Positions 18,180 to 28,435 of a DNA stretch of 64,000 nt are shown piece after piece; within the stretch, counting starts at the first letter, position 1, and each line of letters opens with the position of its first letter. Under the pieces are notes generated by a model, which had not been told where the DNA came from, ran no database searches, and saw nothing but the letters and a program-made list of their open reading frames with translations. This stretch comes from Acidobacteriota bacterium (GTDB taxonomy: Bacteria; Acidobacteriota; Terriglobia; Acidiferrales; UBA7541), in the NCBI GenBank assembly GCA_013289585.1, contig JABCZR010000006.1, positions 1 through 64,000 of the forward strand, in the 5' to 3' direction. Made by a program: the position numbers and the translations under genes.

Positions 18180-20144
18180 TCAGTTGCTAACCGCTGCGGT
18201 GCCCGGTTGCAGCACGACCTGTTGGTCATCCCCGCTCCTCACTACCTGAAAAAAACTTCTCAACACTGGATAGGACTTTGGATCGACCATGACAAGGTCT
18301 ACCCTCAACCGCCGGGTCACGTGCAGCGTCCCCTTGTCGTCCTCTGCCTTCATCAGGTAAAGCACCGCCTTGGCATCCTGGTTCTGTGGCGCGGGCAGGC
18401 TGCTGACTTTCCAGGCCAGCGGCAGGTCGATGGCAACCTCATCTATTTTTTCAAATGGATACTCAAAGTAGATCGGGTGCACCCGGTTAGCGTGTTCGAA
18501 AACGTGTTTCTCTGTCGCACTGAAGAGTCCCATCGGTACGAGCGCCCGTTTCCCCGCCCCGGAAGCCCAACCCTGCACCTTGAGATCGTACTCGGCAACC
18601 AATGTCGGCGCAGAACTCCCCCAATCGGGCTTGTTCGTCAGTTCCACGTCGATTCCCACCGGAATGTATTCCCTCAACTGATCCTCGAGGAACTTTTTAC
18701 GGTTGGCGTCGTCTTCGTTGCGCTGCTCGATCCTCCGCTGCAGGGCTTCCAAACCGGAGAACGTGACGCTGACCTTTCCCTCCAGCGACCCCGTTTCCGT
18801 CAGCTTCATGTCCGCTTTACGCTGTATTTGAGAAACCGAGCTTTGCGGCAAAGTTGTCGTCACCCAGCTTCCGCCGTCCTTATCGAGCTTCAGCCCTTGT
18901 ACTCCTGTTTCCGGCCATGGCAGCAAACCGAATGGCGCAAATTTCATCGCCGGGTCGCAATAGACATCCTTGCCGTTCAGCTTCACAAGCACGACGTCGC
19001 CATTCAGCTGCGAAACGCTCATCACCTGCGGTTTGAAAAAGTATTCATTGCGGCTCGAAATGTACACGGAATAGGCCTCGAACCCCGCCGCTCTTGCAAG
19101 TGCCAGGAACAACCAATTAACTTGGCGGCTATCGCCGTAGCCCTGCTTCCAGAGATCTTCGACATTGTTGACATCCTTCTGCTTCTCGCGTTTCGCTTCC
19201 TGCTCTGTCTTGGAAACTTCCCAGGAAGTGTTGCGCACCTTCTGCACCCGGTCATAAATCTTCTGGAGCTTGGCATCAGGCGTATCATTTGGCACCACGA
19301 TTCCCGCCACTGCCTGTTCCATGGCCTTGCGCCTTCCTGTAAACGCCTCCACCCGGTCGTTATACCTTTTCCCCTCCTTCTTCCAGAACTTGACCGTATC
19401 TTGCTCATCGTTGTTATCGCTGTAGACAAAATCGACGCGGTATTTCAGCTCGTTCTCCGGAGGCATATAGTCCTCGACCTGGAAGGCAGGGACATTCTGT
19501 GTCTCCAGCCGAATCAATCCACCCTCTTTTTCCGGAGCTTTCGTTCCGGGAGGCAGACCGATCGGCCAGCTCCAGCGCAATCCAAATTCCGTGTTGGGCT
19601 TCAAAGTAAACTTGGCCCGCTTCGTGAACAGCTCCTCGCTCAAAATCCAGTGCGAATTGAAAACCCAGTTCTCTTCCAGATCCATCATGTAGTGATACTC
19701 AATGACGCTTCCGACTTGAACATCTGGCAAAGTAAACGTCTTCGCCTGATATTTCAGGCCCTTGGCTTTCACGATGGTCTTGTCAAAAGCTTTGCCTTCA
19801 AAGTGAGCGATGGATCCGTCGGGGCGGATCGTGCGTGCTTTGATCCCGGAGATGTTTCCTTCGCCTTTAAAGAAGGGAATTTCGACATCGCCGTATTTCC
19901 TTCCTTCCTCGGTGAGAATCTTGATCCGCACATAGTTGTACTCATGGCCGTTACGCGAATCGTCACGATCCACCTGGCGATAAAGATACACAGCCGGGGC
20001 TCCTGGCGCCTCCGGCACGCTAGTCATCTTGAGCTCTTCGGGCGAGATAGGCAGCCAGTCGTCGCCGCTCACGAGCGTCGTGCGCTGCGCGGCGGCACCG
20101 GCCATTAACACGACGGCCATCAAAAACACTCGGCGAAAGTTCAC
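18180..20144 (-). CDS. DUF3857 / transglutaminase-like domain protein (paralog 2)
   Basis: GTG start MNFRRVFLMAVVLMAGAAAQ; GYGDSRQVNWLFLALARAAGFEAYSVYIS; directly adjacent to paralog 1. Confidence 0.85.
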   Translation of the reverse strand: MNFRRVFLMAVVLMAGAAAQRTTLVSGDDWLPISPEELKMTSVPEAPGAPAVYLYRQVDRDDSRNGHEYNYVRIKILTEEGRKYGDVEIPFFKGEGNISGIKARTIRPDGSIAHFEGKAFDKTIVKAKGLKYQAKTFTLPDVQVGSVIEYHYMMDLEENWVFNSHWILSEELFTKRAKFTLKPNTEFGLRWSWPIGLPPGTKAPEKEGGLIRLETQNVPAFQVEDYMPPENELKYRVDFVYSDNNDEQDTVKFWKKEGKRYNDRVEAFTGRRKAMEQAVAGIVVPNDTPDAKLQKIYDRVQKVRNTSWEVSKTEQEAKREKQKDVNNVEDLWKQGYGDSRQVNWLFLALARAAGFEAYSVYISSRNEYFFKPQVMSVSQLNGDVVLVKLNGKDVYCDPAMKFAPFGLLPWPETGVQGLKLDKDGGSWVTTTLPQSSVSQIQRKADMKLTETGSLEGKVSVTFSGLEALQRRIEQRNEDDANRKKFLEDQLREYIPVGIDVELTNKPDWGSSAPTLVAEYDLKVQGWASGAGKRALVPMGLFSATEKHVFEHANRVHPIYFEYPFEKIDEVAIDLPLAWKVSSLPAPQNQDAKAVLYLMKAEDDKGTLHVTRRLRVDLVMVDPKSYPVLRSFFQVVRSGDDQQVVLQPGTAAVSN

Positions 20145-20482
20145 GGAGTGCCTCCACACTGAATTTGAAAGAAAGGCGCAAATCGATGGTTTACGAGGAG
20201 ATCCCGCGGGTTTGCCGCCCCGAGCGTGCATCCCCCTGAGCTTACCCATGCGCTTGCCCGTTTCGCGGTCGTCAGCGAGGTGGAAGGATCCCAAACATTA
20301 GGCATTATTACCGACCTGAATACTGTATAGCGCCGGACAATACTAGGATGCCTCACTTGTGTCAAGAGAACCGAAGCCCAATTTCAAGGCTCGCAGCAGG
20401 ATTCTCTTCCCCGCCCCGCCTACCTGCGGCATAATCCCCCGCACGCGGCTGCACGCGCATCCAATCGAAGACCAGGGAGGTT

Positions 20483-22714
20483 TTGGTGAGCGATCGTCCA
20501 TGGAGTTCCACGGCCCCTCCGGGCGAATTCCGCACCTACATTTCAGCGGAAGAAAGCATCAAGGAATTCACCATTCGCGCGGTGATTCTAGGTGCGCTCT
20601 TTGGATTGTTGTTCGGGGCGGTGACCGTCTACGTCGGTCTGCGCGCCGGGCTCACCGTTTCCGCTTCCATCCCCATTTCCGTGCTCTCCATCAGCATTCT
20701 TCGCGCCTTCGGCCGCTCCACCATCCTCGAAAACAACATTGTCCAGACCACCGGTTCCGCCGGCGAATCGCTCGCCGCAGGAGTGATGTTCACGCTCCCG
20801 GCGTTGATCTTTCTCGGCTTCGGTTCGGAGTTCACTTTCTGGCGCATCTTCCCCCTCGCGCTCCTCGGCGGCTGGCTTGGCGTCTTGTTCATGGTGCCTC
20901 TCCGCCGCCAGCTCATCGTCAAGGAACACGGCAATCTCGCCTTTCCCGAAGGCACTGCCTGCGCCGACGTCCTCGTTGCCGGCGAACGCGGCGGTTCTTT
21001 CGCCGGGCGCGTCTTCTGGGGACTTGGCCTCGGCGGTATCTACACTTTTTTCATGAACACTCTGCAAGCCTGGACCGGCCAGCCCGAAGCGCAGCCTGGT
21101 TGGTTCCCCGGCGCCTCTTTCCGCGCAGCCATCACTTCCGAATACCTTGGCGTTGGCTACATCATCGGTCCGCGAGTCTCCGGCATCCTCTTCGCCGGCG
21201 GCATCATCTCCTGGCTGGTCATGATGCCTGCTATCAAGTTCTACGGCCAGCTCGCGGGCAATTCTCCCATCTACCCCTCCACCATTCCGATTCCACTCAT
21301 GACCCCAGACGACATCTGGCGCAGTTACATCCGCCCCATGGGCGCCGGCGCCGTTGCCGCCGCTGGGTTGATCACTCTGCTTCGCACACTGCCCACAATC
21401 ATCTCCGCTCTCCGCGCCGGCCTCAAAGACGTGCGCGCGGAAGGCGCCGGACAGGCCGCCTCCTCCAGCCGCATCGAACGCGACATTCCCATGCGCACCG
21501 TGGTCATCGGTTCCATCCTCATCGTCGCCATGATGTGGGTCTTGCTCACCTTTCATCCCATGCAAGGCGCCAGCACGTTCTGGTATCAGAATCTTTTCGC
21601 CGCCGTCTTCGTCGTGGTCTTCGGCTTTTTGTTTGTCACCGTCGCTGGACGCATCAGCGGCCTTCTCGGGAACTCTTCCAACCCCATCAGCGGCATGAGC
21701 ATCGCCACCCTCATGGCCACCTGCGCCGTCTTCTTCCTGGCAGGCTGGACAGCGCCAAACTATGCGGTCCTCGCTCTGATGATCGGCGGCGTGGTCTGTA
21801 TCGCCGCGGCCATCGCCGGAGCCACTTCCCAGGACCTCAAAACCGGCTATCTCGTCGGTGCCACCCCGTTCTGGCAACAGATGGGTTTGCTCGTGGGCGT
21901 CACCGTCTCCACCGTGGCCATCGGAGCGACGCTGAATCTAATGAACAAAGGCCTCGAAAAATATATCCCCACGCCAATCCCCGTAAACATCCAAGCTCTG
22001 CCTTCCGGCGTCAAAATCGAGCGCGACACCTTTATCTATCACGACAAAAACTACGTCCTCATCAATTCCCTCGGCTCACACGAAATCCCCGATGGCGAAT
22101 ATCTCTACGACTCCGGAACCAAACAAATCGAATTTCAGTGGGCCCAAGGCATCGGCAGCGACAAGGCTCCTGCTCCCCAGGCGCGTTTGATGGCCACCGT
22201 CATCAACGGCATTCTGAATCAGCGCCTTCCCTGGCGCCTCGTGCTCATGGGCGTCGCACTGGTCATCGCCGTGGAAATCCTCGGCGTTCGCTCTCTGGCC
22301 TTCGCTACCGGTTCCTATCTTTCCATCGCCACCACCGGGGCCATGTTCGCCGGGGGCCTCGTCCGCGCGCTCGTTGAAGCCACCACCAAGAAAAAAGACG
22401 AAAGCGAAGCCAGCCCCGGCGCGCTCTATTCCAGCGGTCTGATCGCTGCCGGCGGGGTCTTCGGCCTGCTCGGGATCATCATCGCTCTATTCCAGGACCA
22501 GGAAATCTCCCACCATGTCCCGCATTGGCTCTCGGCAGTTTTGCGTCTCCCTTGGCCAGAAAAACTTTTCGCCTTCGGCCCTCGGCATTGGCCATGGCTC
22601 GCAGCCAACGACAAACTGCCCATGCCCACGAGCGCGCAATCCCTCTTCGGCGTTTTCATGTTCGCGCTCCTTGCAGCTTCACTCTTCTATTTCGCGCGCA
22701 AGAAACTCGATTAG
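20483..22714 (+). CDS. OPT family oligopeptide transporter
   Basis: FTIRAVILGALFGLLFGAVTVYVGLRAGLTVSASIPISVLSI; many TM segments. Confidence 0.9.
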   Translation: MVSDRPWSSTAPPGEFRTYISAEESIKEFTIRAVILGALFGLLFGAVTVYVGLRAGLTVSASIPISVLSISILRAFGRSTILENNIVQTTGSAGESLAAGVMFTLPALIFLGFGSEFTFWRIFPLALLGGWLGVLFMVPLRRQLIVKEHGNLAFPEGTACADVLVAGERGGSFAGRVFWGLGLGGIYTFFMNTLQAWTGQPEAQPGWFPGASFRAAITSEYLGVGYIIGPRVSGILFAGGIISWLVMMPAIKFYGQLAGNSPIYPSTIPIPLMTPDDIWRSYIRPMGAGAVAAAGLITLLRTLPTIISALRAGLKDVRAEGAGQAASSSRIERDIPMRTVVIGSILIVAMMWVLLTFHPMQGASTFWYQNLFAAVFVVVFGFLFVTVAGRISGLLGNSSNPISGMSIATLMATCAVFFLAGWTAPNYAVLALMIGGVVCIAAAIAGATSQDLKTGYLVGATPFWQQMGLLVGVTVSTVAIGATLNLMNKGLEKYIPTPIPVNIQALPSGVKIERDTFIYHDKNYVLINSLGSHEIPDGEYLYDSGTKQIEFQWAQGIGSDKAPAPQARLMATVINGILNQRLPWRLVLMGVALVIAVEILGVRSLAFATGSYLSIATTGAMFAGGLVRALVEATTKKKDESEASPGALYSSGLIAAGGVFGLLGIIIALFQDQEISHHVPHWLSAVLRLPWPEKLFAFGPRHWPWLAANDKLPMPTSAQSLFGVFMFALLAASLFYFARKKLD

Positions 22715-22814
22715 TCTTTTCGAAACACGTGCATTGGTTAAAAAAGGGCTCAACGCGATTGGTACATGTTCCACACTTTGACGGATATCCTAGCCCGCCG
22801 TAAACTCAAGTAGT

Positions 22815-23606
22815 ATGGGCTCCCGGTCAGGCATCAAGAGCTATCGCGTCAGCTTCAATTTCTATATCACTCCGGGTGTGCAGTGGCTGATCATCGCCAC
22901 GTTCGCGGTCTTCTTCCTGCAGGTATTGATTCGAGTTTTCTTCGGTGTTTACACTCACCAGAAATTCCTGCTCTGGTTCGGCCTTGTTCCTTCGGGTGTG
23001 ATTCCGGGCTTGCGAATCTGGCAACCCTTCACCTACCTATTTCTGCACGACCCCAACGATTTCTTGCACGTCTTGTTCAACATGCTCATGCTGTGGATGT
23101 TTGGCCGCGAATTGGAACTTGTTTGGGGCAAGGCTCGCTTCATCCGCTATTACTTTCTGACTGGTGTGGGCGCGGGGCTCATCGAAGTTCTTGTAAAAAC
23201 CATTCCCGTATTTTTCGGACACCGAGCTTCCGACATCCCGACGATCGGCGCTTCGGGCGCGATCTTCGGCATTTTCGCGGCCTGCGCCATTCTGTTCCCC
23301 GACCGCCAGGTCAGCATTATGTTTCTGCCCGTTCGCATGTCCATGCGCTCGTTTGTCTTGCTCCTGGCTGGTCTGGAGTTTTTCGTTCCACTTCTCCTTC
23401 GTTCCGCCGGAGACAATGTCAGTCACATCTGCCATCTCGGCGGCATGCTCGTCGGCTGGCTATATCTCCGCCGCGGCTCCTTCCTCTACAACGTCCGCAA
23501 TAGCGTCACTGACTGGCAAAACAAACGCAACCGCCGCCGCTTCGAGGTCTACATCAACAAGCACAAGAAAGACCCCCCGTCCCGCCCGGACAACTGGGTC
23601 AACTGA
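22815..23606 (+). CDS. rhomboid family intramembrane serine protease
   Basis: HVLFNMLMLWMFGRELE, IGASGAIFGI, HLGGMLVGW. Confidence 0.93.
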   Translation: MGSRSGIKSYRVSFNFYITPGVQWLIIATFAVFFLQVLIRVFFGVYTHQKFLLWFGLVPSGVIPGLRIWQPFTYLFLHDPNDFLHVLFNMLMLWMFGRELELVWGKARFIRYYFLTGVGAGLIEVLVKTIPVFFGHRASDIPTIGASGAIFGIFAACAILFPDRQVSIMFLPVRMSMRSFVLLLAGLEFFVPLLLRSAGDNVSHICHLGGMLVGWLYLRRGSFLYNVRNSVTDWQNKRNRRRFEVYINKHKKDPPSRPDNWVN

Positions 23607-23698
23607 CCGCGTCGCGTGCCGGGTGTCGCGCAAACTTTTCCTTGATCTTCCCCTATACGCTTGCTACACTTCCCACTGTAGATAACTCCCTTTGTAGT

Positions 23699-23721
23699 GC
23701 GGCAGTCTTGCTGCCGCTTTT
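23699..23721 (+). terminator. terminator-like / REP-like hairpin
   Basis: GCGGCAG-TCTTG-CTGCCGC-TTTTC. Confidence 0.65.
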
Positions 23722-23803
23722 CTTCCTACCGACACACCCGCCGCATCGCACAAGTCAAATTCCTAGGAGCGTCACCGAATCGCCACAGTTCCACTCAAAG
23801 CAA

Positions 23804-23907
23804 TCTAAACTTAACTCGTTTAGAATCAACACTTAATCAGGTGCCCGTAAGTGCTGATTTTAAACCACATACAGAGACTCTAAGTTGTTTAGATGCAACA
23901 CTTACAA
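23804..23907. repeat. cluster of three ~19-nt related motifs (two direct, one inverted)
   Basis: GTTTAGAATCAACACTTA, inverted GGTTTAAAATCAGCACTTA, GTTTAGATGCAACACTTA; first also part of TCTAAAC-N7-GTTTAGA. Confidence 0.6.
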
Positions 23908-24014
23908 AAATGCGGGGGGCGCCTTGGGGCAGGGACCGGGCTAATGGCTGGAATAGTCCGGAAGCATTCCCAACGCACGCTGATCATTAGGATGAAAAGA
24001 TTTTCGAGGCGCTC

Positions 24015-25439
24015 TTATTTCTTCCCACCAATTACGTGAAATTTCATGAAGTTCGTCGTGCCGCGGATCCCCATCGGCGTGCCCGCCACGATTCCAATCA
24101 CGTCGCCCTGGCGCACTAGCCGCTCCTGCAGCAGCCGTTTCTCGGCAACGGGCGCCAGCCCGTCCACCTTGCGGACATCCTGGATGTTCCGGGGGTACAC
24201 GCCCCAGATCAGCGCCATCCGCCTCCGTGTTTCCGCCTCCGGCGAGAACGCCACGATCGGCACCAGTGGCCGGTAGCGCGAGACCAGCCGCGCTGTGAAT
24301 CCGCTGTGCGTAAACACGGCGATCAGTTTCATGTGCAGTTCGCGCGAAGCGTGGCACACCAGCTCCGCCACGGTCTCCGCCACTTTCAGCCGCTCCTCGG
24401 TGGCCGGACGCGGAAATTCCTTGATGCTCGCTTCCGCTTCTTCGATGATTCGTGCCATCATGTCCGCGGCTTCGATCGGATATTTTCCGCTCGCAGTTTC
24501 CGCGGAAAGCATCACCGCATCCGATCCGTCGAAAATCGCGTTCGCCACATCGGAAGCTTCCGCGCGCGTCGGCCGCGGATTCTCCGTCATGGATTCCAGC
24601 ATCTGCGTTGCGGTGATTACTGGCCGGCGGAGCTCTCTCGCCCGCGCGATGATCATCTTCTGGACCACCGGCACGCGCTCCGGATTCATCTCCACGCCGA
24701 GGTCCCCGCGCGCCACCATTACGCCGTCCGCCGCGCGCAGGATGGCATCCAGGTTTTCGATCGCTTCCGGCTTCTCCAGCTTCGCGATCACTGGAGTGTC
24801 TTTTCCCGCGCGTCGAATCAATCGCTTGGCCAAAACAACGTCTTCCGGGCGCCGCACAAAACTCACGGCGATGTAGTCTGCCCCGTATTTAAGAGCGAAG
24901 ATCAAGTCCGCGCGGTCTTTCGGTGTCATCGCCGGCACGCGCAGCTTCACCCCCGGCAAATTGATCCCTTTGTGCTCGCCAAGCGCGCCGCCGTTCACCA
25001 CTTCGCAGATCACCTGCCTGTCCCGGACCTGCACGACGCGCAGCTCGATCAGCCCGTCCGAAAGCAGGATGCGATCCCCGCGGTGAACTTCCCGCGGCAA
25101 CGGCGTAAACGTCGTATTCACGCGTGTCGAATCGCCCAGAATTTTCTGTGTGGTGATCACGAATTGTTGGCCGGTGCGCAGCAGCACCGGGCCGCCGCCG
25201 GCCAAAGGTCCCGTACGGATTTTCGGCCCTTGCAGGTCGGCCAGAATGGCGATGGGTTTCTGGTGCTTGACGGCGGCGGCGCGCAGCACGGAAATATTTT
25301 TGGCGTGCTCCTCATGCGTGCCGTGCGAAAAATTGAGCCGCGCTACGTCCATTCCCGCGCGCAGCAGACGGTCGATCATTTGCGGCGAACGGCTTGCCGG
25401 CCCGATCGTGCAGACAATTTTGGAGTGACGAAAGCTCAT
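24015..25439 (-). CDS. pyk: pyruvate kinase
   Basis: KIVCTIGPASRSPQMIDRLLRAGMDVARLNFSHGTHEEH; MVARGDLGVE; TATQMLESM. Confidence 0.97.
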   Translation of the reverse strand: MSFRHSKIVCTIGPASRSPQMIDRLLRAGMDVARLNFSHGTHEEHAKNISVLRAAAVKHQKPIAILADLQGPKIRTGPLAGGGPVLLRTGQQFVITTQKILGDSTRVNTTFTPLPREVHRGDRILLSDGLIELRVVQVRDRQVICEVVNGGALGEHKGINLPGVKLRVPAMTPKDRADLIFALKYGADYIAVSFVRRPEDVVLAKRLIRRAGKDTPVIAKLEKPEAIENLDAILRAADGVMVARGDLGVEMNPERVPVVQKMIIARARELRRPVITATQMLESMTENPRPTRAEASDVANAIFDGSDAVMLSAETASGKYPIEAADMMARIIEEAEASIKEFPRPATEERLKVAETVAELVCHASRELHMKLIAVFTHSGFTARLVSRYRPLVPIVAFSPEAETRRRMALIWGVYPRNIQDVRKVDGLAPVAEKRLLQERLVRQGDVIGIVAGTPMGIRGTTNFMKFHVIGGKK

Positions 25440-25543
25440 GTTCTCAACTTGGAAGAATATTCCGTTCTGTCCGGTTTTCCTATGGGAAGGCGCAGGGAGC
25501 AGCCGCTATTTTTTCAATCTTCGTTATGCGCTTCTTCGCTCTC

Positions 25544-27010
25544 TTACCTTGTCACCGCGAATTCCGCCACGATGCGGGCCAGTACATCGATTCCTTTGTC
25601 GAAAGCCGCCAATGGAATTCTCTCATCATCGCCGTGCATTCTCTTCAAATCTTCATCCGTCAGCGGAAATGGCACCAGGCCGTAGGCCTGAACGTTATGC
25701 AGTCTTAACTGCGAGGAATCCGTCGCCCATGTGGACTGAAATGGCAGTACCGGCGCTCCGGCGAACTCCTGTGACGCGACTTTTGAGATCACCGCGTAAA
25801 AGTCTGATTCCAACGACGACGGCGGCGCCGCCAGCCCGCCATTCGGCTTCACTTCCAGTTTCACTTGTGGATCGTCCACGAGTTTTGCCAGTTCCGCCAC
25901 GATCGTCTCGATGGTGTCCCCCGGCAGCATCCGCACGTTCAAATTCGCGCGGGCTTCCCCGGGTATCACGTTGTTCGCCACTCCTGCGGTCAGCATCGTC
26001 GGCGCAATCGTATCGCGCAGCATCGCGTTCCAAAGCGGACTCGCACCGGAGAGGACCTTCTGCGCGTGTTCACCGCGGTCCGCCGTATCGAGCGACCGCA
26101 TCCATTTTCCGATTTCGTCGTCCTCAAGCGGAGCCAGCCCTTCAAAATATCTCCTTACAATCGAGGTCAGGTGAACCGGCGCGGAATAGCCTCCGATCTT
26201 GCTCACCGCCGTCGCCAGGTGCACCACGGCATTGTCTTTCGTCGGTTGCGAGGCGTGGCCCGCCGTCCCACGCGCCACAACGTCGATATTCGCAGCCACC
26301 TTTTCGCTGGCTTGCACTCCGACGTACATCACTTTTCCATTCTTCATGAAGACGTTTCCGCCTTCATTAATTGAAAATCCTGCGGCAAACTTGTCCCAGT
26401 ATTTCGCGATTAGAATCTTGATGTTGGCTTCGCCGCCATTTTCTTCGTCCGCTGTCGCCAGAAAAATCACGTCGCGGGTCAAGTGCAAATTGGCGCGCTT
26501 CAGCGCGATGAATGCCGCCAGATTCGCCGCCAGCATTCCTTTGTCGTCGATTGTTCCTCGCCCATACATGTAGCCGTCTTTGATTACTGCGCCGAACGGA
26601 TCGACCGTCCATCTCGATTTGTCAGCCGCAACCACGTCCATGTGCGCCACCAGCAGTAGCGACTTCGAGGGGTCGGCCATCGCCGCGCTTCGCAGACGCG
26701 CCACCACGGCGCTGCGGCCGGGTGCTATTTCCAGGATTTCAGATGTAATTCCTTCTTTCTCCAGGACGCCGGCAACGTACTTCGCCGTCGCTTGTTCGTT
26801 CCCAGGGGGATTCGTGGTGTTGATCTTTATGAGATCCGCGAGCCAGATTTCTGCTTCCTTAGAGATCCCCGTGGTGTCTCCCTGGCGCGTTGGATTCGCT
26901 GGAATCCCCGGCCCGGCAGAAGGCGCCACCTGCGCCGCAACCGGTAAACATGCGGCCAGCAACGCCGTGAACGCTACTGCCGACACCCGAACCATGCGAT
27001 ACCAGATCAC
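25544..27010 (-). CDS. M20 family metallopeptidase, secreted
   Basis: LLLVAHMDVVAADKSRWTVDPFGAVIKDGYMYGRGTIDDKG; ATADEENGG. Confidence 0.92.
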   Translation of the reverse strand: MIWYRMVRVSAVAFTALLAACLPVAAQVAPSAGPGIPANPTRQGDTTGISKEAEIWLADLIKINTTNPPGNEQATAKYVAGVLEKEGITSEILEIAPGRSAVVARLRSAAMADPSKSLLLVAHMDVVAADKSRWTVDPFGAVIKDGYMYGRGTIDDKGMLAANLAAFIALKRANLHLTRDVIFLATADEENGGEANIKILIAKYWDKFAAGFSINEGGNVFMKNGKVMYVGVQASEKVAANIDVVARGTAGHASQPTKDNAVVHLATAVSKIGGYSAPVHLTSIVRRYFEGLAPLEDDEIGKWMRSLDTADRGEHAQKVLSGASPLWNAMLRDTIAPTMLTAGVANNVIPGEARANLNVRMLPGDTIETIVAELAKLVDDPQVKLEVKPNGGLAAPPSSLESDFYAVISKVASQEFAGAPVLPFQSTWATDSSQLRLHNVQAYGLVPFPLTDEDLKRMHGDDERIPLAAFDKGIDVLARIVAEFAVTR

Positions 27011-27225
27011 GAATCCATCCTCCTCGTAGAACGGGGCCGCGCTCCGGCACCCTCAGCAAACGTTTTGCTTCAAATCTGCTTCATACTAACATGCAGGTGT
27101 AGGCTACTGGCCGCGGCTTTGGCTGCGCGTTGCCAAAACTCAACGGTTGCGCGCCCGCAACACAATCACGTAGCTGCGGGCAGATGATAGCGTCAGGAAG
27201 TCTGATTTCGAATCGAGGGTTCAAG

Positions 27226-28326
27226 ATGAAAGCTACTGTTTCTCTCATCCTACTTGCTGCTCTGGCGGCCGCTCTGGTTTTCCCGCTGACCGGCGACACC
27301 GTTCATGCTCAGGCACCCACTGGCCCGCAGGGCGGTGCGCAACCGCCGCAGGGCCCGCCTCCTGCAAAACCCCCTGCAAGCGCGCCGCCACAAGAGGGAG
27401 GCGTTACGATCGCGGTGGATGTCCCCGTCGTCACGCTCGAGGTTGTCGCGACTACGCAGCACGGCGACATCATCCCCGGCCTCAAGAAAGAAAACTTTCG
27501 TGTTGTCGACGATGGCGTGACGCAAACCATTACGAACTTTGGTCCCACCGACGCTCCCATCACCATGGTGCTTCTCCTCGAGTTCAGCAGCCGCGGTTAC
27601 TATAATTTTTTCTCCCAAGTCGGAAAGTATTGGGCCACGGCGCTCTTTCCCAACTTGCAGCCAAAAGACTGGATTGCCCTCGAGACGTTTGACATGAAAT
27701 CCCGCATCGAAGTGGACTTCACGCAGAACAAAGAGGAGGTCATACAGGGGCTCTACCATCTGTATTTTCCGGGATTTAATGAATCAAACGTGTTTGATGC
27801 CATTCTGGATACGGTTGATCGCCTGAAAGATGTAAAAGGCAAGAAATCCATTGTTGTAGTGGCGAGCGGCGTGGACACTTTCTCCAAACATACTCTCGAT
27901 CAGACCATGAAGCAGCTCCGCCAGAGTGACGTTACAATTTTTTGCATCGGCATGGGGCGCGCCTATCAGAACTTCGCGGAGATGAACGGTGGAATGGGCA
28001 GCATGCAGCGCATGAATTATCTCCAGGCGGAAAATCAGCTAAAGACATTTGCTCAGGAAACGGGAGGCTTCGCGTGGTTCCCTCAATTTGAAGGCGAGAT
28101 GCCAGGTGTGTTTCACGACGTCGCAGCCTTCCTGCGCCACCAGTACAGCATCTCTTATTCGCCGACGACCGGTGCAAAAGACGGAAGATTTCATAAGGTG
28201 AAAGTGGAACTGGTTGCACCCGATGGTGGTCCGCTCACCATCCTCGATCAGAAGGGCAAAAAACAGAAATACCAGGTCTACGCTCGCGAGGGATACCAGG
28301 CTCCCAAAAGTGGCGTCGGCGACTGA
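27226..28326 (+). CDS. VWFA-related domain protein, secreted
   Basis: Signal peptide, Pro-rich linker, ENFRVVDDGVTQTITNF, GKKSIVVVASGVDTFSKHTLDQ. Confidence 0.85.
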   Translation: MKATVSLILLAALAAALVFPLTGDTVHAQAPTGPQGGAQPPQGPPPAKPPASAPPQEGGVTIAVDVPVVTLEVVATTQHGDIIPGLKKENFRVVDDGVTQTITNFGPTDAPITMVLLLEFSSRGYYNFFSQVGKYWATALFPNLQPKDWIALETFDMKSRIEVDFTQNKEEVIQGLYHLYFPGFNESNVFDAILDTVDRLKDVKGKKSIVVVASGVDTFSKHTLDQTMKQLRQSDVTIFCIGMGRAYQNFAEMNGGMGSMQRMNYLQAENQLKTFAQETGGFAWFPQFEGEMPGVFHDVAAFLRHQYSISYSPTTGAKDGRFHKVKVELVAPDGGPLTILDQKGKKQKYQVYAREGYQAPKSGVGD

Positions 28327-28349
28327 GCGGAGCGGATACCGGAAAATAG

Positions 28350-28430
28350 AAAATTGAAATTGGAAAATAGGAGGATTTCCATTTCACTGCGACCTGTGAG
28401 TTTCCAGTTTCAATTTCCAATTTCAATTTT
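28350..28430. terminator. bidirectional hairpin between convergent genes
   Basis: Perfect 17-bp inverted repeat AAAATTGAAATTGGAAA / TTTCCAATTTCAATTTT with 47-nt spacer. Confidence 0.6.
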
Positions 28431-28435
28431 GACTT

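Noticed and set aside
18207-20108. 633-aa plus-strand ORF
   Set aside because: Antisense shadow of the DUF3857/transglutaminase gene; composition not protein-like
16190-20144. Tandem DUF3857 paralogs as a novel system
   Set aside because: Tandem duplication of a common family; no unusual partner genes
20359-22377. 672-aa plus-strand ORF and 429-aa minus-strand ORF (20588-21877) over the OPT transporter
   Set aside because: Low-complexity Arg/His- or Asp/Gly-rich shadow frames of a clear GC-rich transporter gene
23804-23907. Possible CRISPR-like repeat array
   Set aside because: Only three degenerate copies, one inverted, irregular spacing, no cas genes
24306-25685. 459-aa plus-strand ORF
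   Set aside because: Antisense shadow of pyruvate kinase
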